Shown piece by piece: positions 51,010 to 59,266 of a DNA stretch of 64,000 nt. A model generated the notes under the pieces. It worked only from the letters and a program-made list of their open reading frames with translations, had not been told where the DNA came from and ran no database searches. The stretch comes from Streptomyces sp. CHD11 (GTDB lineage Bacteria; Actinomycetota; Actinomycetes; Streptomycetales; Streptomycetaceae): contig NZ_JABTTS010000002.1 in the NCBI RefSeq assembly GCF_018638295.1, forward strand, positions 124,001 to 188,000, read 5' to 3'. Position numbers and translations under genes: made by a program. The number at the start of each line of letters is the position of its first letter. Position 1 is the stretch's first letter.

Positions 51010-52203
51010 ATGTCGTACGTGGAAGTGCCGGGCGCGAAGGTACCGATCCGGATGTGGGCCGACCCGGCCACGGTCGAGGAGGGCGCGCTGCAGCAGCTGC
51101 GGAACGTCGCCACCCTGCCGTGGATCAAGGGTCTGGCCGTGATGCCGGACGTGCACTACGGAAAGGGTGCGACGGTCGGCTCGGTCATCGCGATGCACGG
51201 CGCCGTGTGCCCGGCGGCGGTGGGCGTCGACATCGGCTGCGGGATGTCGGCCGTGAAGACGTCCCTGACGGCGAACGACCTCCCGGGCGACCTCTCGCGG
51301 CTGCGGTCGAAGATCGAGCAGGCGATCCCGGTGGGCCGGGGCATGCACGACGACCCGGTCGACCCGGGCCGCTTCCACGGGCTGGCGACGGCGGGGTGGG
51401 ACGACTTCTGGGGCCGCTTCGGCGGAGTGGCGGACGCGGTCAAGTTCCGTCAGGAACGCGCCACGAAGCAGATGGGAACGCTCGGATCCGGAAACCACTT
51501 CGTCGAAGTGTGTGTGGATACATCGGATGCGGTCTGGCTGATGCTGCACTCCGGCTCCCGGAACATCGGCAAGGAACTCGCCGACCACCACATCGGCGTG
51601 GCCCAGAAGCTCCCGCACAACCAGAACCTGGTCGACCGCGACCTCGCCGTCTTCGTGTCGGACACCCCGCAGATGGCGGCGTACCGCAACGACCTGTTCT
51701 GGGCGCAGGAGTACGCGAAGTACAACCGCTCGATCATGATGGCGCTCCTGAAGGACGTGGTCCGGCGGGAGTTCAAGAAGGCCAAGCCGGTCTTCGAGCC
51801 GGAGATCAGCGCACACCACAACTACGTGGCCGAGGAGCGCTACGACGGTGTGGACCTGCTGGTGACCCGCAAGGGAGCGATCCGGGCAGGCTCCGGGGAC
51901 TACGGGATCATCCCGGGGTCCATGGGGACGGGTTCGTACATCGTCAAGGGTCTCGGGAACGCGAAGTCCTTCAACTCGGCGTCGCACGGCGCCGGTCGGC
52001 GGATGAGCCGCAACGCGGCGAAGCGGCGCTTCTCGACGAAGGATCTGGAGGAGCAGACGCGGGGTGTGGAGTGCCGCAAGGACTCCGGCGTCGTGGACGA
52101 GATCCCGGGCGCGTACAAGCCGATCGAGCAGGTCATCGATCAGCAGCGGGACCTCGTGGAGGTGGTCGCGAAGCTGAAGCAGGTCGTCTGTGTGAAGGGC
52201 TGA
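51010..52203 (+). CDS. rtcB: RNA-splicing ligase RtcB
   Basis: This GTP- and Mn2+-dependent ligase joins 2',3'-cyclic phosphate or 3'-phosphate RNA ends to 5'-OH ends in RNA repair. The 397-residue protein has metal ligands Asp75 and Cys78 in VGVDIGCGMS, GTLGSGNHFVEV, the His ligands in HSGSRNIGK and SAHHNYV, GSMGTGSYIV, and the guanylation His in NSASHGAGRRMSR. The ATG at 51010 has GAGG five bases upstream. No rtcA, archease or tRNA genes are adjacent. Confidence 0.95.
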   Translation: MSYVEVPGAKVPIRMWADPATVEEGALQQLRNVATLPWIKGLAVMPDVHYGKGATVGSVIAMHGAVCPAAVGVDIGCGMSAVKTSLTANDLPGDLSRLRSKIEQAIPVGRGMHDDPVDPGRFHGLATAGWDDFWGRFGGVADAVKFRQERATKQMGTLGSGNHFVEVCVDTSDAVWLMLHSGSRNIGKELADHHIGVAQKLPHNQNLVDRDLAVFVSDTPQMAAYRNDLFWAQEYAKYNRSIMMALLKDVVRREFKKAKPVFEPEISAHHNYVAEERYDGVDLLVTRKGAIRAGSGDYGIIPGSMGTGSYIVKGLGNAKSFNSASHGAGRRMSRNAAKRRFSTKDLEEQTRGVECRKDSGVVDEIPGAYKPIEQVIDQQRDLVEVVAKLKQVVCVKG

Positions 52204-52219
52204 GGCGGCCGGGGAGGTG

Positions 52220-52249
52220 AGGGGCGGGCTCCCGGCGGGGCCCGCCCCT
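52220..52249. terminator. Bidirectional terminator
   Basis: AGGGGCGGGC (52220-52229) pairs with GCCCGCCCCT (52240-52249) between the convergent rtcB and SDR genes. Confidence 0.88.
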
Positions 52250-52269
52250 TCGCGTGGTCGTGGCGGACG

Positions 52270-53046
52270 TCAGAGCTCGCGGTGGACCTTGGTGTTGGAG
52301 GCCTGGGCGCGGGGGCGGACGACCAGGAGGTCGATGTTGACGTGGGGCGGGCGGGTGACCGCCCAGGTGATGGTGTCGGCCACGTCGTCCGCCGTCAGGG
52401 GGTCCGGTACGCCCCGGTAGACCTTCTCGGCCCGCTCCGTGTCGCCGCCGAAGCGGGTGAGGGCGAACTCCTCGGTCCTGACCATGCCGGGCGCGATCTC
52501 GATGACGCGCACCGGGCGGCCGACGATCTCCAGACGCAGGGTCTCGGCGAGGACGTGGGCGCCGTGCTTGGCGGCGACGTAGCCGGCGCCGCCCTCGTAG
52601 GTGGAGTGACCGGCGGTGGAGGAGACGACCACCACCGTGCCGTCGCCGCTCGCGTCCAGCTTGGGGAGCAGGGCCTGGGTGAGGTGGAGGGTGCCGAGGA
52701 CGTTGGTCTCGTACATGGTGCGCCAGTCGTCCGGGTCCCCGGTGGCGACCGGGTCGGCGCCGAGCGCTCCGCCGGCGTTGTTGACGAGCACGCCGACCGT
52801 CCTGAAGGCGGTGGCGAACTCGTCCACGGCCTCGCGGTCGGTGACGTCGAGGGGGTAGGCCGTGGCCTGGTGGCCGGCCGCGGTGATCTCCTCGGCGAGG
52901 GCCTCGATACGGTCCTTGCGGCGGGCGGTGAGGACGACGCGGTACCCGGCCTCGGCGAGCCGGCGGGCGGTGGCGGCGCCGATTCCGCTGCTGGCGCCCG
53001 TGACGACGGCGATACGGGACGCGGCGGGCGGTACGGCGGTGGCCAT
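52270..53046 (-). CDS. Short-chain dehydrogenase/reductase
   Basis: This 258-residue classical SDR has nucleotide-binding TGASSGIGAATA, NNAG in VLVNNAGGALG, catalytic Ser in VVVSSTAGH and Tyr-Lys in GYVAAKHGAH. The pattern resembles YdfG/serine 3-dehydrogenase-like NADP enzymes. The ATG at 53046 follows GGAG. It is divergent from the MarR-type regulator across 362 bp. The substrate is unknown. Confidence 0.92.
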   Translation of the reverse strand: MATAVPPAASRIAVVTGASSGIGAATARRLAEAGYRVVLTARRKDRIEALAEEITAAGHQATAYPLDVTDREAVDEFATAFRTVGVLVNNAGGALGADPVATGDPDDWRTMYETNVLGTLHLTQALLPKLDASGDGTVVVVSSTAGHSTYEGGAGYVAAKHGAHVLAETLRLEIVGRPVRVIEIAPGMVRTEEFALTRFGGDTERAEKVYRGVPDPLTADDVADTITWAVTRPPHVNIDLLVVRPRAQASNTKVHREL

Positions 53047-53372
53047 GGGGCTGCTCCTCGGGCGGTGGGGGCCGGGCCCGGTCAGCATATGCGGGGCGGT
53101 GGGAGGGGCGTCGGCCGCTGTCCGGGGACCCCCTGGTCACGGTCACGCGGGTGCGTCGCCGGGCCCCGGCCGCAGCGGGCGCGGAGCCGGCAGGCGGCGG
53201 CGAAGCCGCGGGCGCCGGGGGCGAGGACACCGCAGGCCGCCCGCGTCCGGCCGGTTCTCCCGGACGCGCCGTCGGTCCCGGGAGCGCGGCGGGCGGCGGA
53301 CCGGCATGCGCGCGGCGTCGCGCGCGGACCGGTGTCACCTGTTGGAGGGCGCCTGAGGGGAGGCCGAAGCGG

Positions 53373-53391
53373 GGATGCATGGGGTGCATCC
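53373..53391 (+). promoter_or_regulatory. Candidate MarR-type operator
   Basis: GGATGCA-N5-TGCATCC, a perfect 7-bp inverted repeat, sits just ahead of the ribosome-binding site of the MarR gene. Its spacing suits a winged-helix dimer, and autoregulation is likely. The remaining 362-bp gap 53047-53408 shows no gene. Confidence 0.5.
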
Positions 53392-53408
53392 GACCGGGAG
53401 GAGTGGGC

Positions 53409-53891
53409 ATGGCGGTGACCGCGCGGCCGCGGCTGATGGCTGAGCTGGCCGTGGTGTCCCGGCGGTACATGGCGTCGTACGCGCTGCTCAACCAGGCGCT
53501 CGCCGACCATCTGGGGCTGCACCCCACCGATCTGCAGTGTCTGAACCTGCTGACGCTGGAGGGCGGTCCGGTGACGACCGGACGGATCGCCGAGTTGACG
53601 GGGCTGACGACCGGGGCGGCGACGCGGCTGGTGGACCGCCTCGAGCGGGCGGGGTACGTGGTGCGGGGACGGGACGCGGGGGACCGGCGGCTGGTGCTGG
53701 TGGCGCCGGTGCCGGAGCGGGCCGCGGAGTTCGAGCGGGTGTGGGACCGTCTCGGGGGCGGCTGGGTGGCCCTCTTCGACGACCTGGACGACTCAGGGCT
53801 CGCCCTGTTCATCGACCACATGAGGCGTACGACGGATTTCGCCGCCGAGCAGGCCGCGCGGCTGCGGTCGGGGGAGGTCCGGGAGGTCTGA
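53409..53891 (+). CDS. MarR-family transcriptional regulator
   Basis: The 160-residue winged-helix protein has the MarR core LQCLNLLTLEGGPVTTGRIA, then LTGLTTGAATRLVDRLERAG as recognition helix, and the wing DAGDRRLVLVAP. MarR dimers usually repress a neighbouring operon and respond to phenolics or oxidants. The ATG at 53409 follows GGAGGA. Likely targets are its own promoter, the divergent SDR gene and the downstream flavin-enzyme operon. Confidence 0.92.
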   Translation: MAVTARPRLMAELAVVSRRYMASYALLNQALADHLGLHPTDLQCLNLLTLEGGPVTTGRIAELTGLTTGAATRLVDRLERAGYVVRGRDAGDRRLVLVAPVPERAAEFERVWDRLGGGWVALFDDLDDSGLALFIDHMRRTTDFAAEQAARLRSGEVREV

Positions 53892-54037
53892 GCCCTGGCC
53901 GGCGGGCGGGTCATGCCGGGGACGCGGGGGCCGGCGTGCCCGTCCGCGGCGTGCGGCCGGACGCACCGGACCCCGCTCACCCGGGCTGTCAAAGCGCCGC
54001 CGGTCCTCTGCGGCTTGATCCGCCGGCCAGTTCCCTG

Positions 54038-54064
54038 GGCGGTCAGGGCGGTCAGGGCGGTCAG
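54038..54064. repeat. 9-bp tandem repeat
   Basis: Three perfect copies of GGCGGTCAG lie upstream of the flavin monooxygenase promoter. No role is apparent. Confidence 0.85.
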
Positions 54065-54124
54065 GGCGGCCGGGCCCGGGGTACCGGGGAATAGCAGGGG
54101 GGAGGGTGTCGTTCCAGGGGTATG

Positions 54125-54138
54125 GTTGAACCGTCAAC
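54125..54138 (+). promoter_or_regulatory. Candidate operator of the LLM/FMN-reductase operon
   Basis: The inverted repeat GTTGA-ACCG-TCAAC overlaps a possible -10 element TATGGT (54121-54126) and lies 20 bp before the start codon. TTGA-N4-TCAA repeats are typical of MarR-type operators. The nearby MarR gene is a candidate binder, by inference. Confidence 0.5.
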
Positions 54139-54158
54139 AACCTGGAGGATGAGCGGCC

Positions 54159-55283
54159 ATGCAGTTCGGGATCTTCAGCGTCGGGGATGTCACCCCCGAC
54201 CCGACGACGGGGCGGACGCCGACCGAGCGCGAGCGGATCAAGGCCATGGTCGCCATCGCGCTGAAGGCCGAGGAAGTGGGCCTGGACGTCTTCGCGACCG
54301 GTGAGCACCACAACCCGCCGTTCGTGCCGTCCTCACCGACCACCATGCTCGGCTACATCGCGGCCCGCACCGAGCGGCTGGTCCTCTCCACCTCGACCAC
54401 CCTGATCACCACCAACGACCCGGTGAAGATCGCCGAGGACTTCGCGATGCTCCAGCATCTGGCGGACGGCCGGGTGGATCTGATGATGGGGCGCGGGAAC
54501 ACCGGCCCGGTGTATCCCTGGTTCGGCAAGGACATCCGCCAGGGCGTCAACCTCGCGATCGAGAACTACGCCCTCCTCCACCGGCTCTGGCGCGAGGACG
54601 TCGTCGACTGGGAGGGGAAGTTCCGCACCCCGCTGCAGGGCTTCACCTCCACGCCCCGCCCGCTGGACGGCGTACCGCCGTTCGTCTGGCACGGCTCCAT
54701 CCGCTCGCCGGAGATCGCCGAGCAGGCCGCGTACTACGGCGACGGCTTCTTCCACAACAACATCTTCTGGCCGGCCGACCACACCCGGCGCATGATCGAG
54801 CTGTACCGGGCCCGGTACGCCCACTACGGGCACGGCACGCCCGAGCAGGCGATCGTCGGCCTGGGCGGCCAGGCGTTCATCGGTAAGAACTCGCAGGACG
54901 CGGTGCGCGAGTTCCGCCCCTACTTCGACGTCGCGCCGGTCTACGGGCACGGGCCGTCGCTGGAGGAGTTCACCGCGCAGACCCCGCTGACCGTGGGCTC
55001 CCCGCAGCAGGTCATCGAGAAGACGCTGTCGTTCCGCGACTACGCCGGTGACTACCAGCGCCAGCTGTTCCTGATGGACCACGCGGGGCTGCCGCTGAAG
55101 ACCGTGCTGGAGCAGCTCGACCTGCTCGGCGAGGAGGTCGTGCCGGTGCTGCGCCAGGAGTTCGCCAAGGACCGTCCGGCCGGCGTGCCGGACGCGCCGA
55201 CCCACGGTTCGCTCCTGGCGGCCGCCGGGCGCGGGAACGCCGGGCGCGAGGAAGCCGGGCGCACGGAAGGAGCGCGGGCATGA
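54159..55283 (+). CDS. LLM-class flavin-dependent monooxygenase (CE1758 type)
   Basis: The 374-residue luciferase-like monooxygenase has a TIM-barrel pattern with FGIFSVGDVTPDPTTG, FATGEHHNPPF and LMMGRGNTGPVYPWFG. It oxidises a substrate using reduced FMN and oxygen. The next gene, overlapping by 4 bp, encodes a flavin reductase of the CE1759 family, and this pair is a recognised actinobacterial duo. The Ala/Gly/Glu-rich C-terminus (from about 345) is variable. GGAGGATG precedes the start. The substrate is unknown. Confidence 0.9.
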   Translation: MQFGIFSVGDVTPDPTTGRTPTERERIKAMVAIALKAEEVGLDVFATGEHHNPPFVPSSPTTMLGYIAARTERLVLSTSTTLITTNDPVKIAEDFAMLQHLADGRVDLMMGRGNTGPVYPWFGKDIRQGVNLAIENYALLHRLWREDVVDWEGKFRTPLQGFTSTPRPLDGVPPFVWHGSIRSPEIAEQAAYYGDGFFHNNIFWPADHTRRMIELYRARYAHYGHGTPEQAIVGLGGQAFIGKNSQDAVREFRPYFDVAPVYGHGPSLEEFTAQTPLTVGSPQQVIEKTLSFRDYAGDYQRQLFLMDHAGLPLKTVLEQLDLLGEEVVPVLRQEFAKDRPAGVPDAPTHGSLLAAAGRGNAGREEAGRTEGARA

Positions 55284-55906
55284 GGCTCGTCGTCGTATCG
55301 GCCGGACTGAGCGTGCCGTCGTCCACGCGGCTGCTGGGGGACCGGCTGGCCGCCGTCGCCGCTCCGGCCGCGACCGCCCCGGAACCCGGCCCCGCGGACA
55401 TCCGGGTGGTCGAGCTGCGCGACCTCGCCGTGGAGATCGCGCACACCTTCACCAGCGGTTTCCCGGGCCGGGCGCTGTCCGAGGCCTTCGACGCCGTGAC
55501 GGGGGCGGACGGGCTGATCGTGGTCACGCCGGTGTTCTCGGCGTCGTACAGCGGGCTGTTCAAGTCGTTCTTCGACGCGCTGAGCGTCACCGACCCCGAC
55601 GCCCTCGCCGGGAAGCCGGTGCTGATCGCCGCGACCGGCGGCAGCGCACGGCACTCGCTGGTGCTGGACCACGCGCTGCGCCCGCTCTTCTCCTACCTCA
55701 GGGCCGTCGTCGTCCCGACCGGTGTCTACGCCGCCTCCGAGGACTGGGGCGCGGAGGGCCTGGACGGCCGCGTCGAACGGGCCGCCGGGGAGCTGGCCGC
55801 GCTGATGGCGGGCCTGTCCTCCGCCCGCCCGCTGCCCCGGCGTGACTCCTTCGAGGAGGTCACCCCCTTCGAGGAGCGGCTGGCGGCGCTGCGTCCGGCC
55901 GGGTGA
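55280..55906 (+). CDS. NAD(P)H-dependent FMN reductase (CE1759 type)
   Basis: This 208-residue flavodoxin-like reductase has VVVSAGLSVPSSTRLLGDRL for phosphate binding and VVTPVFSASYSGLFKSFFDA for the flavin loop, as in the MsuE/SsuE-like superfamily. It would supply FMNH2 to the monooxygenase, whose stop its start codon overlaps (ATGA). Coupled translation supports a functional pair. Confidence 0.92.
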   Translation: MRLVVVSAGLSVPSSTRLLGDRLAAVAAPAATAPEPGPADIRVVELRDLAVEIAHTFTSGFPGRALSEAFDAVTGADGLIVVTPVFSASYSGLFKSFFDALSVTDPDALAGKPVLIAATGGSARHSLVLDHALRPLFSYLRAVVVPTGVYAASEDWGAEGLDGRVERAAGELAALMAGLSSARPLPRRDSFEEVTPFEERLAALRPAG

Positions 55907-56059
55907 CCGCGAGGCTCCCGGCGGGGCGCCGGCGCACCCGCCGGCCCGCGGCGCGTCCCGGGACGGGGCCCGCGCGGCACGGGTGAGACGCGGGTGAGAA
56001 GCGGCCCCCGGCGCCGTCCACCGGCACCGGGGCGGGCCGGCGGTTGGCACACTGGGCGC

Positions 56060-56779
56060 GTGGCCCACACCCTCCTGCTCGCCGAAGACGACCGCGCCAT
56101 CCGCAACGCGCTGGAGCGCGCCCTGACCTTGGAGGGCTACCACGTCACGGCCGTCGCCGACGGGGTCGAGGCCCTCGCGCACGCCCACCGCACCCGGCCG
56201 GACGTACTGGTCCTCGACGTGATGATGCCCGGCATCGACGGACTCCAGGTGTGCCGGGTGCTGCGCGCCGAGGGCGACCGCACACCGGTGCTGATACTGA
56301 CGGCGCTGGTGGAGACCGCCGACCGGATCGCCGGACTGGACGCGGGAGCCGACGACTACGTCGTCAAGCCGTTCGACGTCGAGGAGGTCTTCGCCCGGCT
56401 CCGTGCCCTGCTGCGCCGCGCGGCCCCCGTCCCGCCCGTCCCGGCCGATCCGGCCGCAGAGCCCGTCGGGACTCCGGGGCGGTTCGTCGCCGCCGCCGGG
56501 CTGCGGATGGACCCGCGGGCACGCCGGGCCTGGCGGGGCGAGCGCGAGCTGGAACTGACCCGGACCGAGTTCGAACTGCTGGAACTGCTGATCCGCAACG
56601 CCGGGGTCGTCCTGGAGCACTCCGCCATCTACGAGCGGATCTGGGGCTACGACTTCGGGCCCGGGTCCAAGAATCTCGCCGTCTACGTCGGCTATCTGCG
56701 CCGCAAGCTCGACGAGCCCGGCGCACCCCAGCTGATCCACACGGTGCGCGGGGTGGGTTACGTGCTGAGGGCCGGATGA
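56060..56779 (+). CDS. OmpR-family response regulator
   Basis: The 239-residue regulator has a receiver domain (acidic Asp10/Asp11, phospho-acceptor Asp53 in VLDVMMPG, Lys in VVKPFD). A winged-helix DNA-binding domain follows (about 140-238, LTRTEFELLELLIRNAG and HTVRGVGYVLRAG). It resembles MprA/CseB-like regulators. The GTG at 56060 is used. It overlaps the kinase start as ATGA. Its targets are unknown. Confidence 0.93.
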   Translation: MAHTLLLAEDDRAIRNALERALTLEGYHVTAVADGVEALAHAHRTRPDVLVLDVMMPGIDGLQVCRVLRAEGDRTPVLILTALVETADRIAGLDAGADDYVVKPFDVEEVFARLRALLRRAAPVPPVPADPAAEPVGTPGRFVAAAGLRMDPRARRAWRGERELELTRTEFELLELLIRNAGVVLEHSAIYERIWGYDFGPGSKNLAVYVGYLRRKLDEPGAPQLIHTVRGVGYVLRAG

Positions 56780-58236
56780 CCGCGGGCGGTACGCGCGCGA
56801 CCCCCGGCCCGGTACCGCGCCGGCGGCTGCGCCTGCTGTCGCTGGGGACCACCTTCGCGGTGGCGTTCGCGGCGGTCACCGCCACGGTCACCGTGCTCGT
56901 CGGGATCCTCTCGTACAACGCGGCCGCCCGGCTGCTGCGGGTGGACCAGCAGTCGGTGTTCGACGAGGTCGTGCAGGATCTGCGGAGCGAGGTCCGGGAC
57001 AACCGGATGGCGCCGCTCGACTTCTCCTCGGCCGCGCCCGGCCACGATCTGGTGCGGCCCGCACGGACCGACGTCCAGGTGCTCGGCCCGGACGGCAGCG
57101 TCTTCGACCCGGGCGACCCCGGACTGCCGGTGGTCGACGCCGACCGCCGCATCGCCGGGGCCGACACGGCGGGCCGGGCGGTCGTGCACGCGGGCGTCGA
57201 CGTCGGCGACGACGTCTACCGCGTGGCGACCGTCTCGCTCGGCGGCGAGCGGGGCGCGGTGCAGGTCGCGCAGGAGTTCAGCGACACCGAGGACCTGCTG
57301 CGGGCGCTCCAGCGGCGCACCCTGATCCTGATGGCGGCGGTGGTCGTCGGCGCCGGACTCTTCGGCTGGTGGCTCGCCCGGCGCATCACCCGCCGCCTCG
57401 TCGTCCTCACCAACGCCGCCGAGGTCGTCGCCCGCACCCGCCGGCTCGGCATCCAGGTGCCGGTCACCGGCAACGACGAGGTGGGGCGCCTGGGCCGCGC
57501 CTTCGACCGGATGCTGGGGCGGCTCGCCCAGTCCGAGGAGGACCAGCGCCGACTGGTGCAGGACGCCGGGCACGAACTGCGGACGCCGCTCACCTCGCTG
57601 CGCACCAACATCTCGCTGCTGCGCCGCGTCGACGAGCTGCCGCCCGGCACCCGCGAGGAACTCGTCGCCGATCTCACCCAGGAGGCCCGCGAGCTGACCG
57701 ACCTGGTCAACGAGCTGGTCGAGCTGGCGGCCGGCCAGTCCGACACCGAGCCGCCGCAGCGTGTCGACCTTGCCGGCATCGCCGGGGACGTGGCGCGACT
57801 GGCCCGGCGGCGCACCGGACGGGAGATCGTGGTCCGCGCGAGCGGTGACACGACGACCGACGGGCGGCCGGGCATGCTCACGCGGGCGGTGTCCAACCTG
57901 GTGGAGAACGCGGTCAAGTTCGACCGGGGCGGGCACGCACCGGTGGAGATCCGGGTCTCCGGTCCGGCGCGTCCGGGGACGGTGCGCGTCGAGGTGCGCG
58001 ACCGGGGGCCGGGGATCGCCGACGACGACCTGGTCCACGTCTTCGACCGTTTCTACCGGGCCGCCGACGCCCGGTCCCTGCCGGGATCGGGCCTGGGCCT
58101 GTCCATCGTCCGTGAGGTCACGCTCGCTCACGGCGGGGCCCCGTACGCCTACCGCCGGGAGGGCGGCGGAACAGTGACCGGGTTCACGGTGGGCGGCGCC
58201 GCGGGAACGGGGACGGACGAGCGCGAGCGACGGTGA
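56776..58236 (+). CDS. Membrane sensor histidine kinase, EnvZ/MprB type
   Basis: The 486-residue kinase has two membrane helices (about 21-46 and 179-200) enclosing an extracytoplasmic sensor of about 130 residues. A HAMP domain follows, then HisKA with His266 in HELRTPLTSLR, and HATPase motifs NLVENAVKFD, VRDRGPGIADDD and GSGLGLSIVREV. It should phosphorylate the upstream-encoded regulator. The 206-bp gap that follows (58237-58442) holds GGGCGACG-type simple repeats but no gene. Confidence 0.94.
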   Translation: MTAGGTRATPGPVPRRRLRLLSLGTTFAVAFAAVTATVTVLVGILSYNAAARLLRVDQQSVFDEVVQDLRSEVRDNRMAPLDFSSAAPGHDLVRPARTDVQVLGPDGSVFDPGDPGLPVVDADRRIAGADTAGRAVVHAGVDVGDDVYRVATVSLGGERGAVQVAQEFSDTEDLLRALQRRTLILMAAVVVGAGLFGWWLARRITRRLVVLTNAAEVVARTRRLGIQVPVTGNDEVGRLGRAFDRMLGRLAQSEEDQRRLVQDAGHELRTPLTSLRTNISLLRRVDELPPGTREELVADLTQEARELTDLVNELVELAAGQSDTEPPQRVDLAGIAGDVARLARRRTGREIVVRASGDTTTDGRPGMLTRAVSNLVENAVKFDRGGHAPVEIRVSGPARPGTVRVEVRDRGPGIADDDLVHVFDRFYRAADARSLPGSGLGLSIVREVTLAHGGAPYAYRREGGGTVTGFTVGGAAGTGTDERERR

Positions 58237-58442
58237 GTACGGCCCGCACGCCCCGCGGGCAGTGGTGCGACAGGGCGACGGGGCGACGGGGCAACAGGGC
58301 GATGGGGTCCCCCGCTCGAGCCCGTCGGCACCGGGTGAGGAGGAGCGGACCACCGTACGGGTGTGGAGTGAGGGGCGGATCACCCCCGGTGTTCCGCGCG
58401 ATGACCTGACCCAGGGATCCCCGTCGTGGGAGACTCGGGCCC

Positions 58443-59150
58443 GTGATCATCGAACGCGCGTACGCACACGCGGGTTCCCGCGACCCGGGGGAGTGGCCCT
58501 GGTCGGTCCCCTGCGTGCGGGAACTCCTGGGCGACGGACTGCGTTTCACCGCCCCGGTGACCTTCGTCGTCGGTGAGAACGGATCGGGCAAGTCCACCCT
58601 GGTCGAAGCCCTGGCCGAGGGCTTCGGCCTGGACCCCTGGGGCGGCTCCCACGAGTGGCGCTACGCGAGTCACCGCGCCAGGTCCGTCCTCGGCGAACGC
58701 GTCCGCTTCGACGCGGCGCCCGGGGGCCGCCGCATGCTGGCCTCCTGGTCCGCCCGCCAGGGCTTCTTCCTGCGCGCCGAGACGGCCCTCGACGCCCTCG
58801 GCCGGGAGGGTCTCGACCCCGACGGGCGCAGTCACGGCGAGGGCTTCCTCGCGGCGTTCCGCGGGAAGTTCCTCCGCCCCGGCCTGTACGTCCTGGACGA
58901 GCCCGAAGCTGCCCTTTCCTTCGCCTCCTGCCTGGAACTGCTCGGTCACATCGACCAGTTGACCGGCGCCGGGGCGCAGGTCATCTGCGCCACCCACTCC
59001 CCGCTGCTGACCGCGCTGCCCGGCGCGGACATCGTCGAGGTCGGCGACCACGGCATGCGCCGCACCTCCTGGCAGGACCTCGCCCTGGTCGACCACTGGC
59101 GCCGCTACCTCGCCGACCCGGGGACGTATCTGCGGCACGTACTGCGATGA
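58443..59150 (+). CDS. AAA/ABC-type ATPase (COG3910-like)
   Basis: The 235-residue soluble ATPase has Walker A GENGSGKST (44-52), Walker B LYVLDEPEAALS and a switch His in ICATHSPLL. This is the compact RecF/SMC-like ATPase type without membrane or permease partner. Such proteins occur in repair and defence systems, but no partner genes adjoin, so function is open. The GTG at 58443 is the only start with family-like N-terminus VIIERAYAH. Confidence 0.88.
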   Translation: MIIERAYAHAGSRDPGEWPWSVPCVRELLGDGLRFTAPVTFVVGENGSGKSTLVEALAEGFGLDPWGGSHEWRYASHRARSVLGERVRFDAAPGGRRMLASWSARQGFFLRAETALDALGREGLDPDGRSHGEGFLAAFRGKFLRPGLYVLDEPEAALSFASCLELLGHIDQLTGAGAQVICATHSPLLTALPGADIVEVGDHGMRRTSWQDLALVDHWRRYLADPGTYLRHVLR

Positions 59151-59152
59151 CG

Positions 59153-59166
59153 CCCCCGCGCGGGGG
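59153..59166 (+). terminator. Weak terminator hairpin
   Basis: CCCCC-GCGC-GGGGG followed by TTCT lies 3 bp after the ATPase stop. The stem is short but wholly GC. Confidence 0.5.
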
Positions 59167-59266
59167 TTCTCCGCTTTCTGTTATCCGGGCCGCGGCGGTG
59201 GCTCTCCTGCTGTGACAGGCCAGGGCAGTACGGACGGACCAGGACCGAGAAGGAGCGTGGACGAGC

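Noticed and set aside
54038..54064. CRISPR-like array
   Set aside because: Only three contiguous 9-bp units without spacers; it is a simple tandem repeat, as are 11395-11421 and 34643-34702.
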